A stretch of 64,000 nt of DNA from CAYZJR01 sp964503045 (GCA_964503045.1 CAZCZI010000018.1:1-64000); one strand, 5' to 3'. Shown: positions 1 to 9,274, numbered from the stretch's first letter. The notes: a model not told the origin generated them from the sequence alone. Numbers and translations: made by a program.

Positions 1-159
1 CTTTCTAGGCCCGTTAGGGCTCTGACCTTTGACACAAATTATTTTACAGTCTCAGGCACAAATCTACTCATTCAAGCCTGCGGGAAACATCCTCCAATCA
101 CCCGAGAAGAACTGCGAGCCTTTGTGACCGAGCCACTCGTAAAAGTGCTCTTCGCTTAA
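1..159 (+). CDS. C-terminal end of an unidentified protein, cut by the window edge
   Basis: Reading frame 1 is open from the first base to a TAA at 157-159 and encodes 52 residues. The composition looks like real protein, ending in a segment with ITREELRAFVTEPLV and a hydrophobic terminus KVLFA. The start lies outside the window. I do not recognise the family. The frame has no stop in 156 nt and no competing gene overlaps it, so it is probably the tail of a plus-strand gene, but a fragment this short is weak evidence. Confidence 0.45.
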   Translation, partial: LSRPVRALTFDTNYFTVSGTNLLIQACGKHPPITREELRAFVTEPLVKVLFA

Positions 160-502
160 TCAGATAACGCGCGCAATATCCACGTTCAAATATCCACCAA
201 AATACGAAGTGCCGCAGTTTGACGGCCCTTCGACACAAAGCTTGCGACATTCACCACTCAATGAGCATCTCGTTCATTGAGTTGCTTCCTTTTACCCGAT
301 TTGACGCCACACTCGAAAACTTTTTCTCTGCCGTTCACCGAATCTGACCTGCCAGGCGAGAGCTGGCGACGATATCGCTCCCAGTGAAAGTTCCAGCGAT
401 ATCGCCGGAAGCTACAACAACTCTTTAGCGATATCGCTGGAACTACGGAAGCCGCTGGAACGAAAGCATTCGACATGCAAAAGAGACAAGCGGTTTGCAC
501 CT
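160..502. other. Intergenic stretch with repeated GCGATATCGC palindromes
   Basis: No convincing gene is seen here; an 80-codon minus-strand frame lacks a family match and overlaps the repeats. The stretch holds a near-perfect 20-bp palindrome (TTCCAGCGATATCGCCGGAA, 391-410), a second copy of its right half at 426-443 and a weaker GATATCGC copy near 370-379. Confidence 0.5.
391..443. repeat. Clustered GCGATATCGC palindromes
   Basis: At 391-410 the sequence TTCCAGCGATATCGCCGGAA is its own reverse complement except for one symmetric position pair. At 426-443 the core and right arm recur as TAGCGATATCGCTGGAA. The related GACGATATCGCTCC lies just upstream. The copies sit between the truncated first gene and the end of the TPR gene. 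They may be operator sites or an iterated palindrome; I cannot tell which. Confidence 0.5.
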
Positions 503-1717
503 CTACTTAGTGCCCGAAATAGTCGGAAATTGGTCTGAACTAAGAATCTCAACCAAATCGTCTTTATCAGGACCACTATGTTTCTTGTTCTCTCGCCTCT
601 CTCCTTTCTCTTTCAAAATGAGCCTGTGTGCAAATACGATGTCGGCTTGGGCTTGTTTCGAATTGCCCATCGCCTTATAGATCAGTCCACGAACTGCATA
701 TGCACTGGAGTTTTTGGGATTCACAGCTATCGCCTTGTTAAAGTAAACGAGCGCATTAGGCGTATCTTCAAGAAAGGCATAGCATCGTCCGATTCGATAG
801 AGAATGTCATCATCTTGAATGTGTGTAGTCCATGCGAGAAGATCGATTTTCGAAGCTCCGAGTTCTTCTGGACGCGGCAAAAGAACTCTTCGCTTTCCGG
901 CTAAACAAGCATAAGTCATCTTCAAGTCTGCCAGCGTGTCCTTGAAATCATGATCTCTGTAATAGAACAACGAACGCAAAAAGTATGCCTCGGGTCGCTT
1001 CGGTTGCATTGCAATCGCCTTTCCTAAAAGCTTCAGCGCATCATCTTTATCCATAGCATGCATCAAACGTATGCAATCTCGAATTGTTGAATCATAATCG
1101 CCCGTCTTGTTCTCCATTTTGGGATCAAAAAAGGCTTCCGGAAATGCAGCACTCCATGTAGCATTCAAGCGACTCTTCACCTCAACTGCGTGAGAATCAG
1201 GATTAATCTCTATGCTTCGATCGAGGTCACGCATCGCATCCTGCGAACGATTCAAACTAGCATAGGCAGATCCGCGAACTTCATACGCCAATGCGCTTCT
1301 AGGATCAAGTTCGATCCATTGGCTGCTCAGCCCGACAGCATTGTCGTAGTCCTTTCGATCGAGAGCCATGATTGCAAGATGTTTGGCGGATACAAGACGA
1401 TACTCGTGTGTGCTCAGAAGAGCCTTAAAAATTGCCTGCGCCTGCTCTCTCTTATTCAAACTATATGCAAGCAATGCCGTCTTCAGTGCGAGTGCGTTCG
1501 TCTTCTGATTATACTTCTGCTCGGATGACACATTCGAAAGGGCAGACTCATACACACTCAAAGCCTGATCTCGGCAGCCGAATGCTTCCAAAACATCAGC
1601 ATATGTAATCATAAGAGTTTGTTTTGTGGTTGGAAGTGCAAGGAACATTCCAACCGCCACAATCGATGAGACTAAACTTGCAGCGAAGATTATTCTAGTT
1701 CGTGTAGGTCTTATCAT
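503..1717 (-). CDS. TPR repeat protein with N-terminal membrane anchor
   Basis: This 404-residue protein begins with a short basic segment followed by a hydrophobic stretch (about residues 9-29), an uncleaved anchor or signal peptide. The rest is made of tetratricopeptide repeats. Clear units carry SALAYEVRGSAYASLNRSQ followed by a helix ending in INPDSHAV, and near the end a unit with ALVYFNKAIAVNPKNSSAYA. TPR domains form superhelical scaffolds for protein-protein contacts, and no catalytic domain is visible. The ATG at 1715-1717 is used. A purine-rich GAGG lies only two bases upstream, so the ribosome site is weak. The protein probably faces the periplasm or is anchored in the inner membrane; its partner is unknown. 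Confidence 0.85.
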   Translation of the reverse strand: MIRPTRTRIIFAASLVSSIVAVGMFLALPTTKQTLMITYADVLEAFGCRDQALSVYESALSNVSSEQKYNQKTNALALKTALLAYSLNKREQAQAIFKALLSTHEYRLVSAKHLAIMALDRKDYDNAVGLSSQWIELDPRSALAYEVRGSAYASLNRSQDAMRDLDRSIEINPDSHAVEVKSRLNATWSAAFPEAFFDPKMENKTGDYDSTIRDCIRLMHAMDKDDALKLLGKAIAMQPKRPEAYFLRSLFYYRDHDFKDTLADLKMTYACLAGKRRVLLPRPEELGASKIDLLAWTTHIQDDDILYRIGRCYAFLEDTPNALVYFNKAIAVNPKNSSAYAVRGLIYKAMGNSKQAQADIVFAHRLILKEKGERRENKKHSGPDKDDLVEILSSDQFPTISGTK

Positions 1718-1908
1718 CGCCTCGTCGAGCCATCCACAACTTTTTCACAATTTCGTACTCTGGAGCAGACCCAACACGGTCTCAGTATTAGTACGGCGAT
1801 CTCTTCAGTTGATTGCCATTAGTGTTTACTATTATGGCTGATTACATAGAATCCTTCGATGAAAAAACGGAATCTTGTGGGGAACTCGTGAGGACCAACA
1901 ATTAAGAC

Positions 1909-3966
1909 CTAATCAAACGGCGTCGTAAGCACATTAAGCGGATTGCAATAGTCATCCGTCCAGACTCTGACTTCCTGGGATGATTCGAGCCGTATCCATT
2001 TTAGTTCGTTCTGCATCTTTTCCATTAAGGACTGATCGACTGTGAGCACAACCCATTCGCACTGGTCTGAATCAGAAAATCGGACGTCGTTGAAATTGTT
2101 TTTTACTAACGCATTGAGCTTTGACTCGCGAGCCAGACTGGCGAGAACTGGCTTTAAGTCGTAATAGTTATTGGTGATATGAACTGCGAGCAAGCCATCC
2201 TTACGAAGCTTGGTCATATACGTTTGGACTGCTTCCTTCGTTATCAGGTGCGTTGGAATGGTGTCGGAACTGAACGCATCTATCACTATGACCTTGTAGA
2301 AAGAGCTTGGTGCTTTGCTGATTTCCAATCGTCCATCACCAGAGGTAATCCGTATATCGGCTTTCCGTTCTTTTGCCGAATAGACGTAAGTAAAGAAAAG
2401 AGGATTAGAAGCAATATCCGTCACTTGTGGATTGATTTCGTAGAACTGTGCCACCTGCCCCTCGTGAGCATATGCCGCCATCGCTCCCGGTCCGAGACCA
2501 ATCACGGCATATGGTGGCATCGGCGTCTCGCCCGAGTCGGAGTAAGCCCACTTCATGAGTTGCCCGATGGGGGTTCTCTGATGGTAATACGAGATCGGAA
2601 TTCCCCGTTTACCGGGGTCCATATTCTCAGCACCGTGCATGGTGGCACCATTCCATAATTCACAGACTTGCTTCAGTGGATTCACACGAACTGAAAGCGA
2701 TCCAAAAAAGTTCCTGCTCTTGAAGTAAGTATTTGGATAGTTGGTAAGTGAATAATTCAAGCAGACTGCAAATAGCAGACAAAGTCCGAATCTAATAAGA
2801 ATCGGGTTTTGCACTCTCAATCGTTTTACAATAACTAAAGGAAAAGGAGTTAGTGCCACAACCGAAAGGACAAGGACGAGAGGGTATTCCACAAAACTCT
2901 TGAACAACGACGGCGCTAGTATTGCGTTGAACAAACTTCCAAGGACTCCGCCAAGCGAAATAACAAAGTAGTAACTCGACAAATACTTGGTTGAGGGTCG
3001 TTGGGCTGCGACTGTTCCATGGCACGCCAAAGCCACAAAACCCAGCACCAGCAAATGAAGTAATGTCCAGCCGTTAACGACTTCAACGATCGTGTCTCCG
3101 GCTTGGCTTTGCTGGCAAATCCAAACGTTGGCAATTGCCAAAAATGCAGTAATTGGTGCGACGAATCGAACAACCTTCAATATGCCGGCAGGCAGCCGCG
3201 AGAACGCGATCACGAAAGAGACGAGATATATAAATAGAGGCGCCACCCAAAATAGAGGGAGCGGCGACATCTCCGACGTGACATATGTTGTCAGACCGAG
3301 TGTCAAGCTCGAAGGAATGAAGGTGAGGAGAAGCAATTCGCCCCATTTCGGAATGCCACCATCAGAGACGGTCGATATGGCTCTGTCGTCCTTGTCTGTA
3401 AACTCCTTGGAAGCAGTTCCCTTAAACGAAATTACTGCGCATATCGAAATCAGCACTGCAAGCGAAAGATAGAGAATCTGAATCAATCTATTCTGTTGTG
3501 CAACCGTAAATGTCGGCTCAAAGAAAAATGGATAGGAACATAAACCAATCATGCCCCCGGCATTGCTCAACGCATACAGGAAGTAGGGATCGCCAGAGCC
3601 TAAGCCTTTTGTCTCGAAATACCACTTCTGAAGAAGCGGCGCAGTCGTAGAGATTGCAAAGAAAATGGCACCACACATGATACTGAGTGTGCCGAGCAGC
3701 CAAAAGCATGGATCTGCATCCCTTGGCGCCCCCAAAGGTATTCGCATGGGCAAAAGCAATGCTGGCAGCCACATCAGGATTACATGAAAGACAATTTGAC
3801 CTTTCCGCCTTCCTGTATCGGAAGCCAACTTATCGGCCCAGTGGGCATAGCCATAGCCGAACAAGAGGGTGGTTTGGAAAAACAGAACACACGTATTCCA
3901 AACATTCGGCGAGCCTCCCAAAAATGGAAGCATCATTTTGCCCACCACCGGCTCCAGCAAGAACAT
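1909..3966 (-). CDS. Membrane-fused spermidine synthase-like protein
   Basis: The first ~390 residues hold many hydrophobic helices, starting with the family-typical block MFLLEPVVGKMMLPFLGG then NVWNTCVLFFQ. A Rossmann methyltransferase-fold domain follows, with the SAM/dcSAM-binding motif VIGLGPGAMAAY near residue 488 and VIVIDAFSSDTIPTHL near 558. This is the architecture of fused MFS/spermidine synthase proteins; the true substrate of these fusions is generally unproven. The annotated ATG at 3966 lies inside the first membrane segment. The same frame stays open upstream to a stop at 4048-4050 and encodes further family-like residues (LLAFGLSIFLAGFL) with no ATG, GTG or TTG. Translation may therefore start at a non-standard codon, such as the ATA at 4027-4029 that overlaps the TAG of the DUF2167 gene. 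Confidence 0.82.
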   Translation of the reverse strand: MFLLEPVVGKMMLPFLGGSPNVWNTCVLFFQTTLLFGYGYAHWADKLASDTGRRKGQIVFHVILMWLPALLLPMRIPLGAPRDADPCFWLLGTLSIMCGAIFFAISTTAPLLQKWYFETKGLGSGDPYFLYALSNAGGMIGLCSYPFFFEPTFTVAQQNRLIQILYLSLAVLISICAVISFKGTASKEFTDKDDRAISTVSDGGIPKWGELLLLTFIPSSLTLGLTTYVTSEMSPLPLFWVAPLFIYLVSFVIAFSRLPAGILKVVRFVAPITAFLAIANVWICQQSQAGDTIVEVVNGWTLLHLLVLGFVALACHGTVAAQRPSTKYLSSYYFVISLGGVLGSLFNAILAPSLFKSFVEYPLVLVLSVVALTPFPLVIVKRLRVQNPILIRFGLCLLFAVCLNYSLTNYPNTYFKSRNFFGSLSVRVNPLKQVCELWNGATMHGAENMDPGKRGIPISYYHQRTPIGQLMKWAYSDSGETPMPPYAVIGLGPGAMAAYAHEGQVAQFYEINPQVTDIASNPLFFTYVYSAKERKADIRITSGDGRLEISKAPSSFYKVIVIDAFSSDTIPTHLITKEAVQTYMTKLRKDGLLAVHITNNYYDLKPVLASLARESKLNALVKNNFNDVRFSDSDQCEWVVLTVDQSLMEKMQNELKWIRLESSQEVRVWTDDYCNPLNVLTTPFD

Positions 3967-4025
3967 AAGGAAGCCGGCAAGAAAAATGGACAGACCGAAA
4001 GCAAGAAGCGGTATGAGTCTGATTA

Positions 4026-4955
4026 CTATGGACCGCCTTCTTTCTTTTTACCAAAGAGTTTAGCGAGCAATGCACCAACACCGAGAACCGCTACGAGCAC
4101 AAACTTTTTACCCACAAGAATCAAACCGAGAATCCATTTTCCCAGAACGCCGAACACACCAAACTTCGCTGCAGCCGCCACGGCACCTCCGCCCAAGATC
4201 AGTCCTGCGATGCCGAACTCGGCTTTCTTGTCTGTGCCGGGAACGTAATCAGCATAAGTCTGCGTTTTTAGAAATTTGGTTGCGTTAAGTAGCGATGCCA
4301 CTTTAACTTTGTTGGCAGCAAGTTCGTCCGGCGATGTGACCAAATTGAGAGAGAGTACGCCTCGTCTTCCCAGGATTCTCGTGTTGTAGTTTATATCTGT
4401 CACAGGAGCATTATCGCTGTCCTCATTTTTGACTCCGATTGCCCAAACTACATGGTGCAAGTCTTTTTTGTAATGAGGTTCCTCAGCCCAGCCACTAACA
4501 TAGATCGGAGGAAGATTGAGGTCTTTTCGCTCTTCATTCTGTTGCTTTGTACCTTCTTTGTAGGCATCTAGAATCTCGTTGGCGTTAATCTTGCCGGCAT
4601 CATCGTCATTGACATAACCCACTTCTTCGAATCGGCATACGACCAAAAAGTTTCCCTCTTTCTCATCGGATGGAACAACCATTCCGAGTATTCCCTCGGG
4701 ATTACTGCCCTGTTCTTTAAGCACTTTTTCAGTCGTCTCTTTGTCGACGAAGGAGTAATTCTTTGGAAGATCGAGCCCAGCCAGCATGTCTCCGAGTTTG
4801 ATATGCGCTGGACCCTTTGTAACGGCTCCTTCTTGGGCAAACGTCACAGTGACGCCGGCAATTAGCATAACTACGAGACAGGCTGAGATAGCCGAAACTC
4901 TCATTGACCACCGATTGCAGTTGAGATGCCTGCGGGAAAGTATTATTGCTAGCAT
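4026..4955 (-). CDS. DUF2167 family membrane protein
   Basis: This 309-residue exported or membrane protein is recognisable as DUF2167. Features include a conserved glycine-rich stretch ILGRRGVLSLNLV (about 187-199), the block YADYVPGTDKKAEFGIAGLI and a C-terminal hydrophobic region (about 235-300) ending in a lysine-rich tail. The N-terminus has a basic segment and a hydrophobic core ending near VTVTFAQ, consistent with a signal peptide. The start at 4955 is preceded by GAGGG six bases upstream; an internal ATG at 4904 has a poorer site. The family is of unknown function. The gene lies directly upstream of, and overlaps the extended frame of, the spermidine synthase-like gene, so the two are probably co-transcribed. 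Confidence 0.85.
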   Translation of the reverse strand: MLAIILSRRHLNCNRWSMRVSAISACLVVMLIAGVTVTFAQEGAVTKGPAHIKLGDMLAGLDLPKNYSFVDKETTEKVLKEQGSNPEGILGMVVPSDEKEGNFLVVCRFEEVGYVNDDDAGKINANEILDAYKEGTKQQNEERKDLNLPPIYVSGWAEEPHYKKDLHHVVWAIGVKNEDSDNAPVTDINYNTRILGRRGVLSLNLVTSPDELAANKVKVASLLNATKFLKTQTYADYVPGTDKKAEFGIAGLILGGGAVAAAAKFGVFGVLGKWILGLILVGKKFVLVAVLGVGALLAKLFGKKKEGGP

Positions 4956-5068
4956 GTAAAACCCTCAGAGTTCTTGGACTAGACCAATTTGCCCGCCTAA
5001 GAGACAAGCTAATCTCTCTCTGAAGTGCGCAGCCGAAGTGCGGCTCAGTGCGTGAAGGTCTTGTGAAA

Positions 5069-6088
5069 TTATCGCAGACCGGGTCCTGGAAGCGGTCCTT
5101 TGCCTGGAGTTTGAATGAGTTTCGGCTGCTTCAGCAACTTAGCTTCTCGTTCTTCAGACAGTCCAGCTACTCTCGGAATGGATGGGTCACGCTGTTGGTC
5201 CCAGGTCAACGTGTCAGTTATCGTGTTTTTTATCGGTCTGCATTTCAAACCGGCTTCAACTGCTTTTCGGCGATCAAGTCTCATTGCACCTGCGAAACTG
5301 CGCATTGAAGCGGGAATCCATAACGGCAGCTCGGTCCAAGGCGCCACTCCTGCCTTCTCAAGCATAATATCCTCTACACGTACCATTTGCGAATCGGTGC
5401 GCGCTACGTCCTGACACGCTTCAAAGAAACCTCCCAGATTCAATCGCTCGTCTGGACCAGTCGCAATGTAAATGCCACGTGCTTGTGCGTCTGCAAGGCT
5501 TATCACCCATGAAGCTAGATCGCGCGCATCGATGAATTGAACGGGACGATCGAGGTGTTCGGGCACCGCAATCTTTCCCCCGCGTGCAAAGCGTGCCGGC
5601 CAGTATGTGAAACGATCGGTTGGGTCGTACGGGCCGGCCATCAGCCCCGGTCTGATTATTAGGCAACGCTCTGGTATGAAGTCTGTGAGAATCTTTTCGC
5701 AGTCCGCTTTGAGGCTTCCGTAATTTCCTCGTTCCCCAGGATGCGTATAGATGATTGGATCGTTCTCGGAGATTCCGATGGCAGAAAGGTCGTGAACTGA
5801 GATTGTTGAAATGAAAACATAGGTGCCAACTGATCTGGCAAGAACATTCATCGTGCGGCGAACAGTGTCCGGATGATATGCGCAAGTGTCAATGACTGCA
5901 TCGAATGTGCGACCTGAAAGCACGTTCAAATTGACTTCGCGATCGGCTAAAAGTTTTTCGACGTTTGCTTGTTCGGCCAAATTATAAGTGCCTCGATTGA
6001 GCGTGGTGACATGATGACCGGCAGACAGCGCCGATGAAACGAGATGGCGCCCAAGAAACACGGTTCCGCCAATTATCAATAAGCGCAT
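5069..6088 (-). CDS. NAD-dependent epimerase/dehydratase (extended SDR)
   Basis: The N-terminus MRLLIIGGTVFLGRHLV is a Rossmann dinucleotide-binding loop of GxxGxxG type. Further on, IDTCAYHPDTV, YVFISTISV and a YGSLK sequence supply the SDR active-site Tyr-x-x-x-Lys pattern. NADP-binding SDR proteins of this extended, atypical class act on nucleotide sugars or similar substrates; the substrate here cannot be read. I place the start at ATG 6088 (339 residues) because the dinucleotide fold begins there and AAGGA lies upstream. A longer frame to 6121 adds only 11 unsupported residues. The next gene upstream ends 36 bases away on the same strand, so the two may form an operon. Confidence 0.85.
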   Translation of the reverse strand: MRLLIIGGTVFLGRHLVSSALSAGHHVTTLNRGTYNLAEQANVEKLLADREVNLNVLSGRTFDAVIDTCAYHPDTVRRTMNVLARSVGTYVFISTISVHDLSAIGISENDPIIYTHPGERGNYGSLKADCEKILTDFIPERCLIIRPGLMAGPYDPTDRFTYWPARFARGGKIAVPEHLDRPVQFIDARDLASWVISLADAQARGIYIATGPDERLNLGGFFEACQDVARTDSQMVRVEDIMLEKAGVAPWTELPLWIPASMRSFAGAMRLDRRKAVEAGLKCRPIKNTITDTLTWDQQRDPSIPRVAGLSEEREAKLLKQPKLIQTPGKGPLPGPGLR

Positions 6089-6124
6089 GTCGCAGGATTC
6101 CTTCTGGCTAGCTAACAGCACAAC

Positions 6125-7243
6125 TCACAGTTTGAACTTCTTCTTTATCCATTCAGTGCATCGGGGAAAATATTCTTGAATTCTCGTTGGGCGTCCCTGC
6201 AAAAGGTTCTCCATGACACTAGCTGCAACCTGCCCCGCTCCCATTTTCTTTTGCAGATAGAACATCATCCAGGGATCGGTCTTCATGGTTTCCGGAATTC
6301 CTTCTACATCTTTGTCATATTCAAGTTTGTACACTGGGTCTTCGAATATTCCCTCGAGTTCGCATGCAACTTTTCCAAATTGGGTGTAGATTGCGACCTT
6401 GGCTTGATCAGCAGGAAAAGGTGCTCCCAAGACTTTCTTGCCTGAGCTGGATGATTCGAGCGGACGCTCCCAGAAATAAACCTGTAGTCCGTAAGTTCGT
6501 GCTTCATCCTGGGAAAGTTTTGTTGTCTTGCCAGGTGTAAGTTCGTCTGCGGAGTCCGGCCATTTATCGACGATGTTAGGCGCAATCGTAATCGTACATT
6601 CGCTCTGATCAATTTCTTTGTATATCTTTGGCGGAAGTCGTTGCAGACAGGCTTTGACCATCGATATGTATTCGGGCCGAACCGGCGGGTGTTTCGCGAT
6701 ATGTGCGGATTCAATCGGCGAAAGAACCGTGATGCGATCCAGAATGCCCTTGCCTAAGCTGACTTTCGCTTTCGGTTGCAACTGTTCCATGCACTTTTTC
6801 GCAAAGTCGTATTCTTTGCCTCCATAACAGCTGTTTACGATGTCCTGATAAGCAGGTATCGCTTTGTCCAGCTCTTTTAGCGCCGCAAAGCAATGTGCCA
6901 GATAAAGCCTGCGCATACAGTGATTTTTTGCCTGGGGATCTTTGTCTATGGAAGCCCTGAAATGTACTGATGCAGATCGATAACGTCCTTTTTGGTAATC
7001 GGCCAATCCTGCTTCGTATTCTGCCTGAGCCTGTTGTGGATTCAGTGGTACTTTAGGCGGTGATTTCTTTTCAGTCGCATTCGTATCAGTGGAGGTTTTG
7101 TCCGTCGATGTTTTGTCCGTCGAGGTCTTGTCCGTGGCTGCGTCTTGCTCTTCGGCTGCAGCTGTCTGCGCAACCAGTAAGCAAATTGCCAGACCCAGCA
7201 AAGGTATAGGTCTAAACAGGGACATGTTTTTCAATCGAGTCAT
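6125..7243 (-). CDS. Exported TPR-containing protein, paralogue A
   Basis: This 372-residue protein has a signal peptide (MTRLKNMSLFRPIPLLG through VAQTAAAEE), then a low-complexity segment built from the pentapeptide TDKTS. A TPR region follows (AEYEAGLADYQKGRYRSA and ALKELDKAIPAYQDIV). The C-terminal two-thirds is shared with the next upstream gene, including the C-T-I-T-I-A and DKWPDS motifs. The start is the ATG at 7241-7243, which overlaps the TGA of the upstream paralogue as TGATG, indicating translational coupling; a longer frame to 7270 would overlap that gene. The function of the shared domain is unknown. It is probably periplasmic. Confidence 0.78.
   Translation of the reverse strand: MTRLKNMSLFRPIPLLGLAICLLVAQTAAAEEQDAATDKTSTDKTSTDKTSTDTNATEKKSPPKVPLNPQQAQAEYEAGLADYQKGRYRSASVHFRASIDKDPQAKNHCMRRLYLAHCFAALKELDKAIPAYQDIVNSCYGGKEYDFAKKCMEQLQPKAKVSLGKGILDRITVLSPIESAHIAKHPPVRPEYISMVKACLQRLPPKIYKEIDQSECTITIAPNIVDKWPDSADELTPGKTTKLSQDEARTYGLQVYFWERPLESSSSGKKVLGAPFPADQAKVAIYTQFGKVACELEGIFEDPVYKLEYDKDVEGIPETMKTDPWMMFYLQKKMGAGQVAASVMENLLQGRPTRIQEYFPRCTEWIKKKFKL
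7092..7136. repeat. 15-bp in-frame tandem repeat (3 units)
   Basis: Three consecutive 15-bp units (7092-7106, 7107-7121, 7122-7136) differ by only a few bases. They encode the TDKTS repeats just after the signal peptide of the overlapping gene. They are probably prone to slippage and act as a linker. Confidence 0.8.
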
Positions 7244-8250
7244 CAAAGCTTCAACCTCTTCTTTATCCATGCATAGCTTTGCGGAAAAGTTTTCGACAAT
7301 TCCTGATCTACTTCAGAAGTGAGGTAATTCTCGACGATGTATCCAGCCAACTGGCCAGGTCCTTCTTTGTTCAAAGACACGATGTACTGCGTCGCCGCCT
7401 TTTGTTTGTCTTCGCTTGTTAGTTTCTCGACATCCTGTTTGTATAAAGTCAAATACTCTTTGTCTTCATCAATTCCTTCCAGGTGGCAGGCAACGCGTGC
7501 CAATTGCATTTTCAAGAAACTCTGGATGCACCAGATCGGGAAAGGATCGCCGGCAACCTTGTCGGCAGAAATCGGGCGTTCCCAAACATAAATATCTCGC
7601 CCTTGTGTCTGTCCGTAGTCTTGAGAGAGCTTCATGTGCTCACTCCCTCTATTTGAGAAGTTTTGCGAGTCCGGCCACTTGTCCAGAATTGTTTGCGCGA
7701 TAGTGATTGTGCATCCGCCTTTGTCCAATGTTTGATACAAATCTCCTCTGAAATCACGAACTGTAGCCTTCATTTTTGCAATGAAGTCCGGATTGATTGG
7801 AAGTTTGGAATATCGCGGCGCAATCACTTTGACCCGGGACATCAAAGTGCTAGCGGTTGCCTGGCGAGTCGACGCCGCTACTGCACGCGCGGTGTCGGGA
7901 TTAGTGAGCTTTTCGATGCACTCGGTAGCCAACTTTGCCTCAGGCGATCCCCAACAGTTGCCCTCGATCTCGTGATAGACTCTTATTGCCTTCCCCAGCT
8001 CTTTCAAACCTGCGTACGAATGACCGAGGTACAGCCGACGTATGCACTGCGTGGGTGATTTAGAATCCTTGGCCAGGGATGATTGGAAGTATTCCACTGC
8101 TTGTTGATAGTTTCCCTTTTTATAGGCTGCCAGCCCTAAACTATAATCACGCTGAGCATCTGCGGCAGCTTGTGCATCGGCCGGGGCGCCGGAAAGCAGC
8201 AACACCAACGCGTACGTCAGAAATAGGAAAAACCGATTGGTTCGGAGCAT
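7243..8250 (-). CDS. Exported TPR-containing protein, paralogue B
   Basis: This 335-residue protein has a clean signal peptide (hydrophobic FFLFLTYALVLLLSG, then APADAQA). A TPR segment follows with GLAAYKKGNYQQAVEYFQSS and IRRLYLGHSYAGLKELGKAI. It is a paralogue of the gene directly downstream, matching it through the TPRs and into the C-terminal region (GGCTITIAQTILDKWPDS versus SECTITIAPNIVDKWPDS). The two evidently arose by tandem duplication and are coupled through a TGATG stop-start overlap. No enzyme motif is apparent; the conserved C-terminal region may be a new domain. It probably acts outside the cytoplasm. Confidence 0.78.
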   Translation of the reverse strand: MLRTNRFFLFLTYALVLLLSGAPADAQAAADAQRDYSLGLAAYKKGNYQQAVEYFQSSLAKDSKSPTQCIRRLYLGHSYAGLKELGKAIRVYHEIEGNCWGSPEAKLATECIEKLTNPDTARAVAASTRQATASTLMSRVKVIAPRYSKLPINPDFIAKMKATVRDFRGDLYQTLDKGGCTITIAQTILDKWPDSQNFSNRGSEHMKLSQDYGQTQGRDIYVWERPISADKVAGDPFPIWCIQSFLKMQLARVACHLEGIDEDKEYLTLYKQDVEKLTSEDKQKAATQYIVSLNKEGPGQLAGYIVENYLTSEVDQELSKTFPQSYAWIKKRLKL

Positions 8251-8461
8251 TTGCAGAAACTTGATGGGTGTGGGTAATTAAATCTTACCCATTCGGAAAA
8301 GTCCTGTACACTCCAAGAACTTTCCCAAATGAAACGAATCATTTTATTTATCGCGATCAAAATCAATGGGACAAGCACCGCAAATGGTGCCACTCGAATA
8401 GCAAACAGTCGAAGTACTCAATTCTCTCAACAATCGTGAGCCCTTGGGAAACGAGCAAACC

Positions 8462-9274
8462 ATGCAACTCGGCGAAGACAGAATTTCAATCACTGCATGT
8501 CACTCATATGCACGTTTCAATGTTCTTCCACTGAGCGTTCTACTATTCTGGTTGAACTTCGGCTTGGAGCCTGCGTGGAGCAAAAGCAATGCAGCCAGTG
8601 ACGCAGCTTTCCGGACCGGCGCCGCTCTTGTGCAAAAACGAAAGCCCAAACTCGCGATTTCGCATTTGTCCAGAGCAATCCAGCTTGACCCTTCCAATGG
8701 CGTTGCATTTTTGGAGAGAGCCTACGCGCATCTCATGCTCGATCAACCGAAGAATGCCGTCGAAGACGCGTCTAGGGCAATCAACCTTGTCAAAAACAAA
8801 AGTGATCTAAGCCGGGCATATGAGCTGCACGCCAAAGCGCAGCTGGAGTTCTCCAAGTTCGCGGAAGCAAAGGATGACTTTACCAAGTCGATTCGATTGA
8901 CTGACGATCCCGCCCGAATCTGGACTCTCTACGAGTTTCGCGCGAAGACATGCTTGCTGCTCGACGACTACAAGTCTGCCTACGAAGATCTGACGAAATC
9001 GATTAAATCCGCACCAACCGGCAACTATGGCCCATACTTCCATCGCGGCAATATACTTTTGAAATGGAGGAAGTACAGAGAAGCTATTGATGACTACACG
9101 AACTCTCTCAAATATCGACCTCAAGATGAAAATATCGAGCGCATATACACTGAAAGAGCTCGAGCATATGAGGCAATCGGGCGCAAGGACCTGGCAGCCA
9201 AAGACAGAGAACGGGTGAGGCAAGGCGACAAGGACTGGGAGCTATATTTGGAAGACTCCTCCATTCGAAAGTAG
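8462..9274 (+). CDS. Exported TPR protein
   Basis: The 270-residue product begins with a modest N-terminal extension and a hydrophobic segment (VLPLSVLLFWLNFGLEPAWS) that can act as a signal peptide. At least four TPR units follow, with recognisable helices such as LAISHLSRAIQLDPSNGVAF and YREAIDDYTNSLKYRPQD. I chose the ATG at 8462; an in-frame TTG at 8444 would add six residues. The gene is monocistronic and ends at a rho-independent terminator at 9275-9315. The protein is probably a periplasmic scaffold with no visible catalytic domain. Confidence 0.8.
   Translation: MQLGEDRISITACHSYARFNVLPLSVLLFWLNFGLEPAWSKSNAASDAAFRTGAALVQKRKPKLAISHLSRAIQLDPSNGVAFLERAYAHLMLDQPKNAVEDASRAINLVKNKSDLSRAYELHAKAQLEFSKFAEAKDDFTKSIRLTDDPARIWTLYEFRAKTCLLLDDYKSAYEDLTKSIKSAPTGNYGPYFHRGNILLKWRKYREAIDDYTNSLKYRPQDENIERIYTERARAYEAIGRKDLAAKDRERVRQGDKDWELYLEDSSIRK

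Noticed and set aside
258..500. An 80-codon minus-strand frame upstream of the first TPR gene
   Set aside because: It spans the palindrome cluster, has no ribosome site and no recognised family.
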